A stretch of DNA of 40,284 nt from Welwitschia mirabilis. Taxonomy: Eukaryota; Gnetophyta; Gnetopsida; Welwitschiales. The stretch spans positions 213,428,861 to 213,469,144 of the forward strand of contig JBOZIK010000001.1 in assembly GCA_051453625.1 (NCBI GenBank), given 5' to 3'. Positions 20,521 to 30,960 of the stretch are shown one piece after another; position 1 is the first letter of the stretch; the number at the start of each line of letters is the position of its first letter. The translations under genes were made by a program, and so were the position numbers. A model generated the notes under the pieces. That model saw only the letters and a list, made by a program, of their open reading frames with translations. It was not told where the DNA came from and did no database searches.

Positions 20521-21978
20521 AATCTTACAATATGGAAATATATATATTCATTCATCTCTTATGGGCATAATACAATAGTAATATTATATATACATTAAAA
20601 AATAAAAAAAAGATAAATTTCATTATTTAAAGAAGGAAAATAGATGTTGGAATTTTCATTACAAGAATAAGTAAGACTTTCAGAAAGAATATAATAATAA
20701 GAAAGTAAGTATAATTTAAAAATTTTGATGGGATAATGGTACTTATGTAGTGTATTTATATTGTTATTTAAAAGAATGTAATGTCCTATCATAAGTACAT
20801 TAGGGTAGATATTCTTAAAATAGGCCTTTACTAAAGTAATAAGGTAACTATTAAAACTCCACTAAGGGATTAATAGGTAATGATCTATGTTATTAGAATC
20901 TATGAATCCTTATTCCTTTAGTATTGATTGCACTCTTCCCCTTGTAAATATTTATTAATGCTAATAAAGTGCTTTTGTTTGAAATCATAAATGGACAATC
21001 ACATCTTAGGAGTCGTCTGAGGAGTGATTAGTCCCCAATCTTTTCTTCAAATCAAGTGTACTTATTAAAATAAATGCATAAGTAATTTTCTTCTATTTAA
21101 TGTTTAGATTATTAGAATACATTTATTTTCAGTTTATTTATCTTAAAGAAGAAAATTCAAATGATGAAACTAAACTTATGTTAGAGTTATCTTTCACAAT
21201 TTAGAAAGAAAAAAAAATAAAAACCATAGAAAAAGATAGCCAAAATTTTAATAAAAATATTCTATTTTAAAATCATAGCATTCAATAGTATTAAAAAATG
21301 ATTATAAATAAAGGTTTAATAGGAATTAATACAAGTAAAGTTCCTTTATGATAATTATACCTTCATCAAAATTGACCTTTAAACTTGTTCTTTCTCGTAG
21401 GCCTTTTTTAGCTAGAAGTCTCTATATTAGTAATAAATTAGTTAAGTTTATAATATTATCTAAAGCTTCTATTTCTTTAGCATGAAAATCCTAGAATCTT
21501 TAGTGAGTAAAATAATCCTCGTAAGGCCCATCTCTTCAAGACCTAAATATTTCTGTTAAAAACTGTCTGGATCCTTTGTGATATAAGTGTTACATAAATA
21601 AAGTTTTAAAACAACCTTTTCTAGCTCAAATGATTCACTATGAAGTAGAATTTAAAGGTCTACTAAACCTTTTAAATACAAAACTTAGAAAAGTGCTTAA
21701 AGTGCCCATTTGAGTTTGGACTTGAAGGCCCTTCAAAAGTCCACATCAAGTGATACTATACATTTGTCAACAATCCCTTTGATAAAGACCATCCTTATTT
21801 AACTATTCTCTTACTTAAAATAGTCAAGTAATTCACTCTGATGACTTTGAAGTCCTCAAACCACCTTAAAGAACTCCCTTCAAAGTAGAATTTGAAGGTC
21901 CTTTGAAATCATTTATTTAATAATGACATGTTACATATTAAAGAAATACATGTCACTTATTAGAGAACCCTTAACCAA
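20521..21978. other. 3' region of the plus-strand gypsy remnant, no gene seen
   Basis: No readable domain. Around 21600-21910 there are two similar patches (GAAGTAGAATTTAAAGGTC at ~21642 and CAAAGTAGAATTTGAAGGTC at ~21881), suggesting an internal duplication about 240 bp apart. The 3' LTR of the element could lie here but was not delimited. Confidence 0.4.
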
Positions 21979-22027
21979 AAAAAAAAAAATAAAATAAAAT
22001 AAAAATAAAAATAAAAAAATTAAAAAA
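21979..22027. repeat. A-rich low-complexity tract
   Basis: An A13 run followed by AAAAT/AAAAAT repeats. Simple-sequence DNA. Confidence 0.9.
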
Positions 22028-22591
22028 TCTCATCTCTTTGATATTATGTTTATATTTACAAAGTAAAACATCTAATGCATTATGTTCCTTTCATCTATGT
22101 TATTAATAAAGAAGCTCAAACATGCCCTTCAAGTAGCTAGTGACTACTTGAAGATCCCCTTCAAGCTATAATTAATAGCTAAGTTTTGTACTTAATAAAG
22201 TAAATGATCCTATCTCTATTTCATCCACTTTATAACTCTTCATTTTTAACCATCAACTTTGATACTTTGGAATCCTATTTGATATGTTATTTTTCAATTT
22301 CACATTGACACATGCCCTTTAAGTCAAAAAGTTGATAAAATGGTAGCCCCACACATTTAATTTTACCATTGTATTAAGTCATTTTCTATTAGGTTTGAGT
22401 TATACTTTCATTACATAATGAACATTTTTGTCATTTTCAACTACCTTTTCATATTCTTATACACAATGAAGGATTTTTCTATCACTAATGTTTTATTATG
22501 ATTTCTTTTATTTCCTTTACCCTTTAGCATCTCAGAGTATGCAATTTTTAAAAGGGAGCAAAAAAATAAACTATAGATTAGCTATGCTATA
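22028..22591. other. Left flank of the LARD-like element, no gene seen
   Basis: A/T-rich. A purine-rich AAAAGGGAGCAAAAAAA lies at about 22550-22567, 25 bp before the LTR start; it is probably coincidental. Confidence 0.45.
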
Positions 22592-23475
22592 TGATAACAT
22601 GCAAAAACGTAACATTTACATCAAGAATTTTAGGTAATTTTAGCATGTTTAATTAATTATTATGGTAATCTTATGAATCTATTATACTTAGGGCTATCAA
22701 AATTTAGTTTTACTAATAATCTTCCTTAATAATATCATTTTAGAGAACATTAGTAGGATTTAAAGCATTATGATAAAAGATGGAGGTGTGTTTATGCATA
22801 GAATGAGTCAATACTTATGTTCCTGAGTCTTCATGTTATAAGAAATCCATCTAGAGCATTTTTAAAATTATCCGCTAAATGGAGAATATTTTATAAGTGA
22901 GGCCGTTTATTTTGGCCCTATGACTAAAAAATATGTAATTACACTTTGTACAATCTAAAGAGTTATCCAATTAGGCCTTATAAATCCTAATTTGGCTTAT
23001 AAATAGCCCACTTTAGTTTAGTAAAAGTCATCAAGTATCATATGATTACAAGAGATTACTGGAGCTTTAGTAATAAGTTCTTTCTAAACCTTCCATTAGG
23101 GATAGAGTAGCTTTCAAGCTAGCATGATGTTTCCTGAATTAGCATGAATGTGTTTCATGGATTCTATGCTTTTACTTATTTGATAATAATATATTTCATA
23201 TTCATCTTTTAGTTCACTACTTTAATATGAAGTGGTGATTGCTTCATACTTGTTATGTTTAGAATTGACTAAGGCATGTTATTACTTTAAGATTTCATGG
23301 GCGATTCTTCTTTACACTTTATTTTCATAACCTAAATTTTTTACTTATGATTCTTAAGAGATCTTACTTTTCATACTTATAATAATCTTACTGTGAAAGA
23401 TAGAGTGGCTTGAAGACATCACCATCATTTCTGTAATGGATGAGATTATCTCACTATGCTTGACAAAAATTGCAA
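22592..23475 (+). repeat. 5' LTR, first part
   Basis: Starts TGATAACATG; follows the 3' LTR from 33069 (TGATAACACA) through TAGGGCTATCAA.ATTTAGTTTTACTAATAAT, the TATA box, GAAGTGGTGATTGCTTCATACT and TGGATGAGATTAT, ending at a point equal to about 33990. It lacks about 50 bp present in the 3' LTR near 33240-33300. Confidence 0.88.
22998..23006 (+). promoter_or_regulatory. TATA box in the 5' LTR
   Basis: TATAAATAG, matched by the identical TATAAATAG at 33511-33519 in the 3' LTR. Confidence 0.55.
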
Positions 23476-23859
23476 TGTCCACTTTTTAAACATTTAACAA
23501 TAGTGAAACATTAGCTAGCGAGATTTTAATATTATAAATATAGTTTAAGGAGTAAGGTGTAATATCCATTAGTAATTTACTTATGTAAGTAATGTATGTC
23601 ATTAACTTACCCAAAGTATATATAAAAAATGCTTTAACAGATAGTTATGGCTAACTAATATTTATTTGCCCCTTTATGGCTATCAATGTAAGTGCTATAT
23701 AAGTGCATAAGGGCTTTCTAAGTTAACACATTAACTTATCTGAGTAGAGAACCCTTTTACTGCCCAATTAATTATTAAAAAAAAAAAAAGAGTTTACCCT
23801 TAGGATTTTAACTAAGAACCTGAGAGTTTGTAACTCTCATTCTTAAAAGCGGAATTCTA

Positions 23860-25100
23860 GATACTTATAGCAATGACGCTTCTCACAGAAATTGTTCAGA
23901 ATTCTGTGACAAAAAGTGAGCAGTTGCGGAAGAGGCAGGATAGGAGACGAGATTCACAAAGAAAATGATGGTTAAGTAAAACGTATTTACGCTTGTTGTG
24001 GATTTTGTAATCAGGGTCACCTATGAAATCACACAAGAAATACGGAGGTTGAAGAAAAACGTGGAGATAGTGAATTCAAAAAGACTGAATTCTTAAACGG
24101 CTTTAAACTTAATGCTTCAGAGCCCTTGCCCTTAGTGGACTTTTCCTGTTTCAAGATCTCTCGTCGTTTTATGCATTATTATTCACAACCTTGAGAGTTT
24201 TTTTTCCCGATTCTTGGGGCTTTTTCCTGCTAAAAGGAATTAAATCTGCAACGTTAAGGTAGCCGCACAGTTCGCAGAGGTGAGGCGTCAAAGTTCTGAG
24301 TTTTAATGCGCTTAAGCAGACAGCGTTTTGGATTGAATGACAGGAAGGAAATGACTTCGCTTTCAGTCTTAATGTTTGTAGAAACGCCTGCGACACTCGA
24401 TTAACTTCTTTGATAGTGGGAAATTGGCAAGTGCAGAAAAGAAGACATCTCAGATATTTAAGGAGTAGCAGGAATTTAGAGGGTGAATTCTATTATAACG
24501 TTGGGCTCTCAAAGGGCTCCGGTCTGATCCTTTAAACTGATACGTAATAGTGGTTTTGTGGTTTCTCATGGCATGGACGATTTTCTCAGAAACGTTGCAA
24601 AGTTCAAAATGCGTTCACAGAGATTGAAGGATAGGATGTCATATTAAATATAACGTACCAAGGTTGGCCGATCGCTAAAGAAAAATCGTTCTAAGAATAC
24701 GGTGAAGATCTCAGGACGCTACTCATGCCGTGAACAGGAATACCCATGAGCTATAGGAATGAATGAGGTGGAGAGTCGCGGATCTCGGTGAGCATGTGGG
24801 GAAGAACAAGATGTCTGCAGGAAGTAGGGGAGTAAGTTTCATTGCATGCTCCTTTTGGAAATTCATGAGGATGGAAGAGGAGCGGCTTAACTATTCGGAC
24901 GTGTTGGCTGGCACGACGGCGTTAGGGAAGGCTCATAATCGAATGACGAAGTTCAAAGAAAAGAATGAGTTTATGGTTCTGATTAATTAAAGGTTTCTTA
25001 AATCAAGGTGAGGTGACAGTCCCAAGGAATACTTATGCTCTAATGTAAAGGGAAGAGAGAGCATGTAAAAGATAAATGGTTCGCCTTTTCTTTTAACGAT
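23860..25100. other. G+C-rich, CpG-retaining island of unknown origin
   Basis: Sample 60-base windows reach 45-50% G+C (24241-24300, 24661-24720), against 20-30% in most of the window, and CpG is common here (for example CACGACGGCG at ~24914) while nearly absent elsewhere. Open frames: plus 24763-24990 (75 codons), and minus 24396-24169, which stays open upstream to about 24500 without an ATG. A minus frame around 24935-24720 also reads protein-like with one stop. None matches a family I know. Options: recently inserted organelle (mitochondrial) DNA, a captured nuclear gene segment, or the regulatory part of a young element. Confidence 0.6.
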
Positions 25101-27284
25101 TTTAAAAGAGTTCCTTAATCATAAACAGTAGCTAACACTGAATGTGTAGGATGGAATGATGACATGTCACGACAAGGAACAAGGTTATTCTCTTGTGAAC
25201 TATGACCATGGCTAATTAAAGGCTCTTTAAGCAATTTGACGTGGTGATGGTACGAAGGCTATTTCTTAATTTTGGTCAAAGGTAGAAAGGAAGGGTATAA
25301 CTATAATAATTCACAAGTAGGGTAATTTGTAGCCCTACTATGGATGTTCCTTTTTAAGTAAATTTATTGTTTTTAGTGTTAGTCAACTTGACTGGATGGA
25401 ATTCTTCACAACAAGGCAATAATTTATTTATACTTCAATGGGCTAAACTATGCACAATCATAGAGTTGACTGCAGCTTAGTTATTGCAAGGAAATAGGGA
25501 AGTATGACATAAAATTTACATAATAAGGGCTTAAACTCTTGACTTATTATCTAAGAGTAACTTAACTTAACCACTTATACATTAATTTCACTTGAGATTA
25601 TTGACATAATAAATAGTAAATAACTAAATGGTAGAAGTGATACTGTTTCATGCGCCTTATTAGGATTGAAAAAGAACTTTATACAAGTGCAATGGAGGTG
25701 CCACCTCGAAGCCCCACCCAATAGTGAGACGTCATTGAAATGAAAACATTCAACCCTAATCAAGGTGTTGGATGGGCAGGAGTCCCTTATAGTGAGCCTA
25801 GAGTTCCTCCATACTACATATGCATGGTGTGGACCCGTGCACGCTCACCCTAATCTCAATCCTTTATACTTAACTCATCTATCACAATTAATAAATCTAT
25901 AAGGTACATACACAAATATAGTTCTCAAGTAACCTTTGCAAGAAAAGGAGATAATCAACACATATAATCTTTCATATAAGAGCAAATAAATACTTCATAT
26001 TTACATCTAGAAATACTTATTTATTACCAAGATAAACTCAAGTATAGTATTGACATCATGTCAATAATTATTACAAAGCTCTAAAACACAAAAGGTCCTT
26101 CAACTATTATTCATGCAACAAAATAAGAAAGCATGTAGATGACACCCTGTTTATATTATAACCATTAGCTCTTTTCAGTATCATCTTTTGCAATGGTTCC
26201 TGCACATGTAAGTATGATGTTGGAACTATAACCATCACAGTTCCCAGTATGGCCCATGACAAGGAATAGTAAGGTATAGGATTCCCAAGCACAAGGTAAA
26301 GAAATACAAGAATATTTAAGATGTGACCAAGACCTCAATTTCATAATATCTTATTTATTATCATTTCACAAAAAATTTAGGTAATTCAGTTAAACACAAC
26401 CAGAAGGAATAAAATGGTAAATTGCATCACATTTTCCCTTTTCTTTCTAGAAGTTTGGCCCCATGGCCTCCAGACTCACATGAGAGAGTATCACTCCCTG
26501 AAGTCCAAACAACTAGTGATCCTGGACAGTTTTCATTCTCTTATTTGACAATCTTAAGTCATGGTTAATGGTTAACACAAGTCATTTACAGATAATGCAC
26601 AACAAGATGTCAATAATTCTTAATCCAAATTGGGTTAACTAGATAGGTAAAGGTCTTGCAGATTGTACAAGATCCTTAAGAAACTATGACACACGGTTAC
26701 ACGATAAGAACTAGATTTACAGATTCCAAAATGATTTTTACAAGATACTAATGAAAGATTCATGATTATATGATTATTGCTAGCAAAATATCTCTAAAAA
26801 TGATAACATAAGAAATACTAAAATACAAGTATTACAAGATAAGTTGGGACCATGCAAAAATACAAGAGGAGGTTGGGACCGTACCTGTTCTAAGCTAATC
26901 CCTCAAGTACTATTATTTGTATCCAAGCTCTAACACATTTACAATCACAACATATGAATCCATCACTCTAATGGCTAAGGGACTTAGGTATTTATAACAA
27001 AGGACTAATAGTTTGGTTTAAGTTTCTATAGGTAGTTTTTGTTCAAATAACCTATCCTTTCCAAGCCTGACCACTAGTTGTAAATAATAATATAATATAA
27101 TAGTGCTAAATAAATTTAATTGTATGAATAAATAACAGGAGTAAATGCCTCAAATAACGTATATTTAGTATTTCATGATCAAGATATATTTAAAAGAAAT
27201 TTATATCAACGTTGTTGTTACTTTCCAAAAGTAAGTTGAATAATCCAATTTTAAAATTTAACAATAGAAAAACATGCATAAGAA
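25101..27284. other. Right arm of the insertion; LTR-like, no gene seen
   Basis: No coding domain. The stretch 25680-25860 has unusual composition (GGTGCCACCTCGAAGCCCCA, GTGGACCCGTGCACGCTCAC) that resembles the G+C-rich part of a plant LTR on the minus strand. Short frames at 25575-25763 and 26107-26292 (minus) are not supported by any motif. Confidence 0.4.
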
Positions 27285-27961
27285 ATAGTAAATTACATAG
27301 TGAACTCAATCTTTTAATTAANNNNNNNNNNNNNNNNNNNNNNNNNNNNNNNNNNNNNNNNNNNNNNNNNNNNNNNNNNNNNNNNNNNNNNNNNNNNNNN
27401 NNNNNNNNNNNNNNNNNNNNNNNNNNNNNNNNNNNNNNNNNNNNNNNNNNNNNNNNNNNNNNNNNNNNNNNNNNNNNNNNNNNNNNNNNNNNNNNNNNNN
27501 NNNNNNNNNNNNNNNNNNNNNNNNNNNNNNNNNNNNNNNNNNNNNNNNNNNNNNNNNNNNNNNNNNNNNNNNNNNNNNNNNNNNNNNNNNNNNNNNNNNN
27601 NNNNNNNNNNNNNNNNNNNNNNNNNNNNNNNNNNNNNNNNNNNNNNNNNNNNNNNNNNNNNNNNNNNNNNNNNNNNNNNNNNNNNNNNNNNNNNNNNNNN
27701 NNNNNNNNNNNNNNNNNNNNNNNNNNNNNNNNNNNNNNNNNNNNNNNNNNNNNNNNNNNNNNNNNNNNNNNNNNNNNNNNNNNNNNNNNNNNNNNNNNNN
27801 NNNNNNNNNNNNNNNNNNNNNNNNNNNNNNNNNNNNNNNNNNNNNNNNNNNNNNNNNNNNNNNNNNNNNNNNNNNNNNNNNNNNNNNNNNNNNNNNNNNN
27901 NNNNNNNNNNNNNNNNNNNNNNNNATAGTAAATTACATAGTGAACTCAATCTTTTAATTAA
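27285..27961 (+). repeat. 37 bp exact repeat on both sides of a 603-N gap
   Basis: 27285-27321 is identical to 27925-27961 over 37 bases; the N run is 27322-27924. Identity in an otherwise decayed region suggests that two contig ends overlap and the gap is false, or that a tandem repeat was collapsed. Confidence 0.9.
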
Positions 27962-28189
27962 TTAGCTAAAAGTAATAACTATAAGTTAATCTTTCAATAA
28001 ATTGTAAAATAGATAACATGCAAATACATAGTTTTACCAATACTAGTATTATTACTATTTTTAAATTTATTTTAAACAATTATTGATTAAACTTATTTAT
28101 TATTAGAAAATTTCCAACATTTAATTATTTATCTAATTAACTAGGAAGCTTCTCTAACCTTAGGAAACTCTAGACATGATAAAACCTAC

Positions 28190-28510
28190 TAGAGCAAACC
28201 TACATGACTTTAACTAATAACTCTTTCTATCTTTAAAGTTATTATGCTAATCTTGAAGCTATATTCCATTCCTAGATCTCTTATACATTTCAGTCACTTA
28301 TATTCATTTTTATTGTGCTTGCTTTATTGATAGTTCACCACCTCTATCCTTGTGGAAGAATGACACTAGAATTACAATACAAATAAAAGTCTTAATTTTA
28401 TTTGTAAAAGTTGAGTTAAATCATATAAGATTTGTATCCCTAGGTTGATCTTATATATTACCATACATTAACGATAGATATAAGTTTAGCTAAATTTTAC
28501 TATGAATAGC
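28190..28510 (+). repeat. 5' LTR, second part
   Basis: Begins at the equivalent of ~33987 in the 3' LTR (ACCTACATGACTTTAACTAA against AGCTACATGAACTTAATCAA) and continues through CTTTCTATCTTTAAAGTTAT, TAGTTCACCACCTCTATCC and ACATTAACGATAGATATAAG to the primer site. This is exactly the portion missing from 22592-23475. Confidence 0.88.
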
Positions 28511-28514
28511 TTTT

Positions 28515-28532
28515 TAGCACCACCAATAGGGA
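28515..28532 (+). other. Decayed tRNA-Asp type primer-binding site
   Basis: TAGCACCACCAATAGGGA against the family site TGGCGCCGTTGCCGGGGA: nine of 18 bases match, and eight of the nine differences are transitions, five of them G to A. Its position directly after the 5' LTR supports the call. Confidence 0.6.
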
Positions 28533-28957
28533 TAATGACATGGTAACTGTAGTAGGCCATTGACAAAATTTACATCTTTGTATTCCCTTTTTGTTTGTTT
28601 TTCTTTTTCTTTTTTGTTAATTCTTAGATCTTGTTTTTCCTACTTTTGTTTCTTTTATTCTAGTAAGTCATCCATTATGCAAGTAATATCTTAACTGGAT
28701 TCTTTTCTTTTTTATTTTTCTCATCAGTGTATTAGTGTTGATTATTTTTAGTACTTGATTAATAAAATCTAAACCATAGACTTCTTTTTTCAATTTTTCT
28801 TCCCTTTCTTTTTGTTTTTGTTTCTTTTTCTTTGTATTTTACTTTTTCCTTATGAAGGTTATCTAGAATAGTATATTAAATTTTCTTATAGGAGATGATC
28901 TTATATAGATTTGAAAAGAATGACCAAAAAAATAAGAAAAAAGATCTTTTTCTCTTC

Positions 28958-28993
<36 letters not shown>

Positions 28994-29600
28994 CTTATCT
29001 CTTCTTCCCTTCTCTATCTTAGGTGGCTTCTTCAATATGTACTTAAAGATAAATTTGAAGAAGTTTATCATTAGAAAAGATTATGAAAGTACTTTAATAC
29101 ATGCATTTTTTTATTCCTATTTTATTATTTCTTACATGATACTAATTTTTATTATTTAATTGAATTTTAAAGTTTTTGCATTTTATTCTAAATTTTTCCA
29201 TTTTTGTTAATTTTTTATCTAAACCGATTCACATGAAACTTTTATTTTTCTGTTATGACCATTTCATGTTTTTTGTATAACTTTTCTTAAATCTTAAATA
29301 GTGCCATCATTGTCTTCTACCAATGTTGTCATCCTTTTGCCATGAAATTCTTTCAAACTCATGATCCTGAATTCTTACAACATATGAAACTCTTCAACAT
29401 TCTTGGATCTTTTAAAAACTTGCATGGATGGGTAATGTATCCTGAATGGTAAAATACACCAAACCTCTCCCTATAATATGAATTATAGTTCTTACTCTTT
29501 TGTCCAAAATCATAAATATTATTTGTGATCTAATTCTTAAACCAAGTGAACTATAAGGGATTACCTCCAATGTTGAAACATAGATTCATCTTAATGCATT
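28533..29600. other. 5' untranslated part of the LARD-like element
   Basis: T/C-rich leader without a readable gene; contains the (TC)14 tract at 28961-28988. The frame 28911-29159 is driven by that tract and is not a gene. Confidence 0.5.
28961..28988 (+). repeat. (TC)14 microsatellite
   Basis: Perfect TC dinucleotide run of 28 bases. Confidence 0.95.
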
Positions 29601-29649
29601 ACTTAATCTTCTAATGCATATACATGAAACTTTGGCACCTCTTCATACA

Positions 29650-30000
29650 TTGATCATTCTATATCTTACTTATATGATTTTGAACCTAAAGATTCTTACT
29701 CTTACTATGAGAATTTTAATTCTTTGCCTTTTATCTTTTCTCATGACTCTTACACTTCATCATTTCATGAATTATTTTTACTTTCACCATTTCTTATAAC
29801 TCTTAATCTACATCCTCTTATTAATTCCCTTCATCTTCTAACCCTCATCCTTCATTTTCTCATGAGAACCCTTTGTCCTGTCCTTTATCTTTTGATGAAT
29901 ATCCTCCATTCTATCCTTTACCTCCCAAAACCTAACAATTCTCTTCAAATTCTTTAGAACACGTCCTTAAGAGATTCATGGAGGATCAAATGTAAATCAA
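29650..30000 (+). pseudogene. Possible gag-like N-terminal relic
   Basis: Frames joined by a shift read SHDSYTSSFHELF, then FSHENPLSCPLSFDEYPPFY, PLPPKT and NSLEHVLKRFMEDQM. A Ser/Pro/Tyr-rich lead followed by a helical ..LE..LKRFMED.. segment is common at the start of plant Tat-type gag proteins. The evidence is composition and position (about 1.1 kb after the primer site); the frame is broken several times. Confidence 0.4.
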
Positions 30001-30359
30001 CTAATACCAATAGTAGAATAATCAATAAACCTCTTCATTATGATAAAGACTTGAGTAAAATATTTAATAATTACACCAAACTACTACTTAATCTTTAGTA
30101 CACTTAACCAATAAAACAAGAAATGGCTTCATACATGCATTGAATCAAGTTCTAGAAGTCTTAAAATACTGAAAAGAAGTAACGATAGTCAAATATTTAA
30201 TACCAAAATTATACCTTTTAAGAATGATGTTATCCATAAGGACCTTAAAGATGAAAATACCCTAAAGGATAAGTAATCATTTAAGAAAACATATATAATT
30301 TAGGAGAGTTACACATCAGAGCATGAGTCATTTATAAACTCTTGTGAAGAGGAGAACAT

Positions 30360-30960
30360 TAAAGAATAACCTATACATGATCCATCATATGTAGAAACAT
30401 TTCCATCTTCTTAATATTGTTATGAATAAAATATTTCTATATCATCATTTTTATTTAAGCAAGATTCAAGCTTTAATGTAGGAGACAAATATTCCATTGA
30501 GTCACAACAACTTTCTAATGATATTATGCATACATCTATTGATAAAAATACATTTTGTCTAGTTACTACTTTCTTATATTTATCTTTAACTTAAAATGAT
30601 GTCTTGCAAGATTTGTGGAGAATAAATAAGCTACCTATAGGATAGGCACTTTCAATTCTTGAATGCATAGACTTTATTATTTATATTGATGTTCTCTCTA
30701 ACTTCATAGGTACATGTGTAAATATTTACATAGATTCTCTCTTATTCCATAATCCATCACTCAATCATTGCTTTTATATTCTTTCATATCTTTCATACCC
30801 TTAATCCTTCATCAATGCATTACACTAGAACATCCTAATATTAGGAAAGTTTGGTTTTATTGCATGATCTTAAACTAACTTTTTCTTCTAGAGTAGAATT
30901 AGAACGGGTAGGTCCATTCATAGTGAAACAAATGTCTCTTAAGCATATCTCTCTTATGAA
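30360..30960 (+). pseudogene. Unidentified decayed open frame in the LARD-like interior
   Basis: One frame stays readable with scattered TAA/TAG: FNVGDKYSIESQQLSNDIMH, then DVLQDLWRINKLPIG, then LSILECIDFIIYIDVLSNFI. The density of stops is lower than in the other frames and several look like CAA/CAG-to-TAA/TAG or TGG-to-TAG changes. I do not recognise it as protease, RT or integrase; it may be the C-terminal half of the gag-like protein. Confidence 0.35.

Larger units (their letters stand above)
23476..28189. mobile_element. 4.7 kb insertion inside the 5' LTR
   Basis: Defined by absence: the 3' LTR runs on without a break at the place where the 5' LTR is interrupted (about 33987-33990). The insert contains an A/T-rich left arm with an LTR-start-like TGTAATATCC at 23550 preceded by a purine tract, a G+C-rich island (23860-25100), a moderately G+C-rich LTR-like stretch near 25680-25860, and a 603-N gap. 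No terminal inverted or direct repeats were found by eye, so its class is open; it may itself be composite. Confidence 0.7.

Noticed and set aside
22550-22567. Purine-rich stretch before the 5' LTR as a polypurine tract of another element
   Set aside because: It is 25 bp away from the LTR start and upstream sequence does not resemble the interior preceding the 3' LTR.
27212-27949. Open frames of 211-238 codons
   Set aside because: They run through the 603-N gap; real sequence at the edges is short and A/T-rich.
28911-29159. Frame with a Ser-Leu repeat resembling a signal peptide
   Set aside because: Produced by the (TC)14 microsatellite in T-rich DNA.
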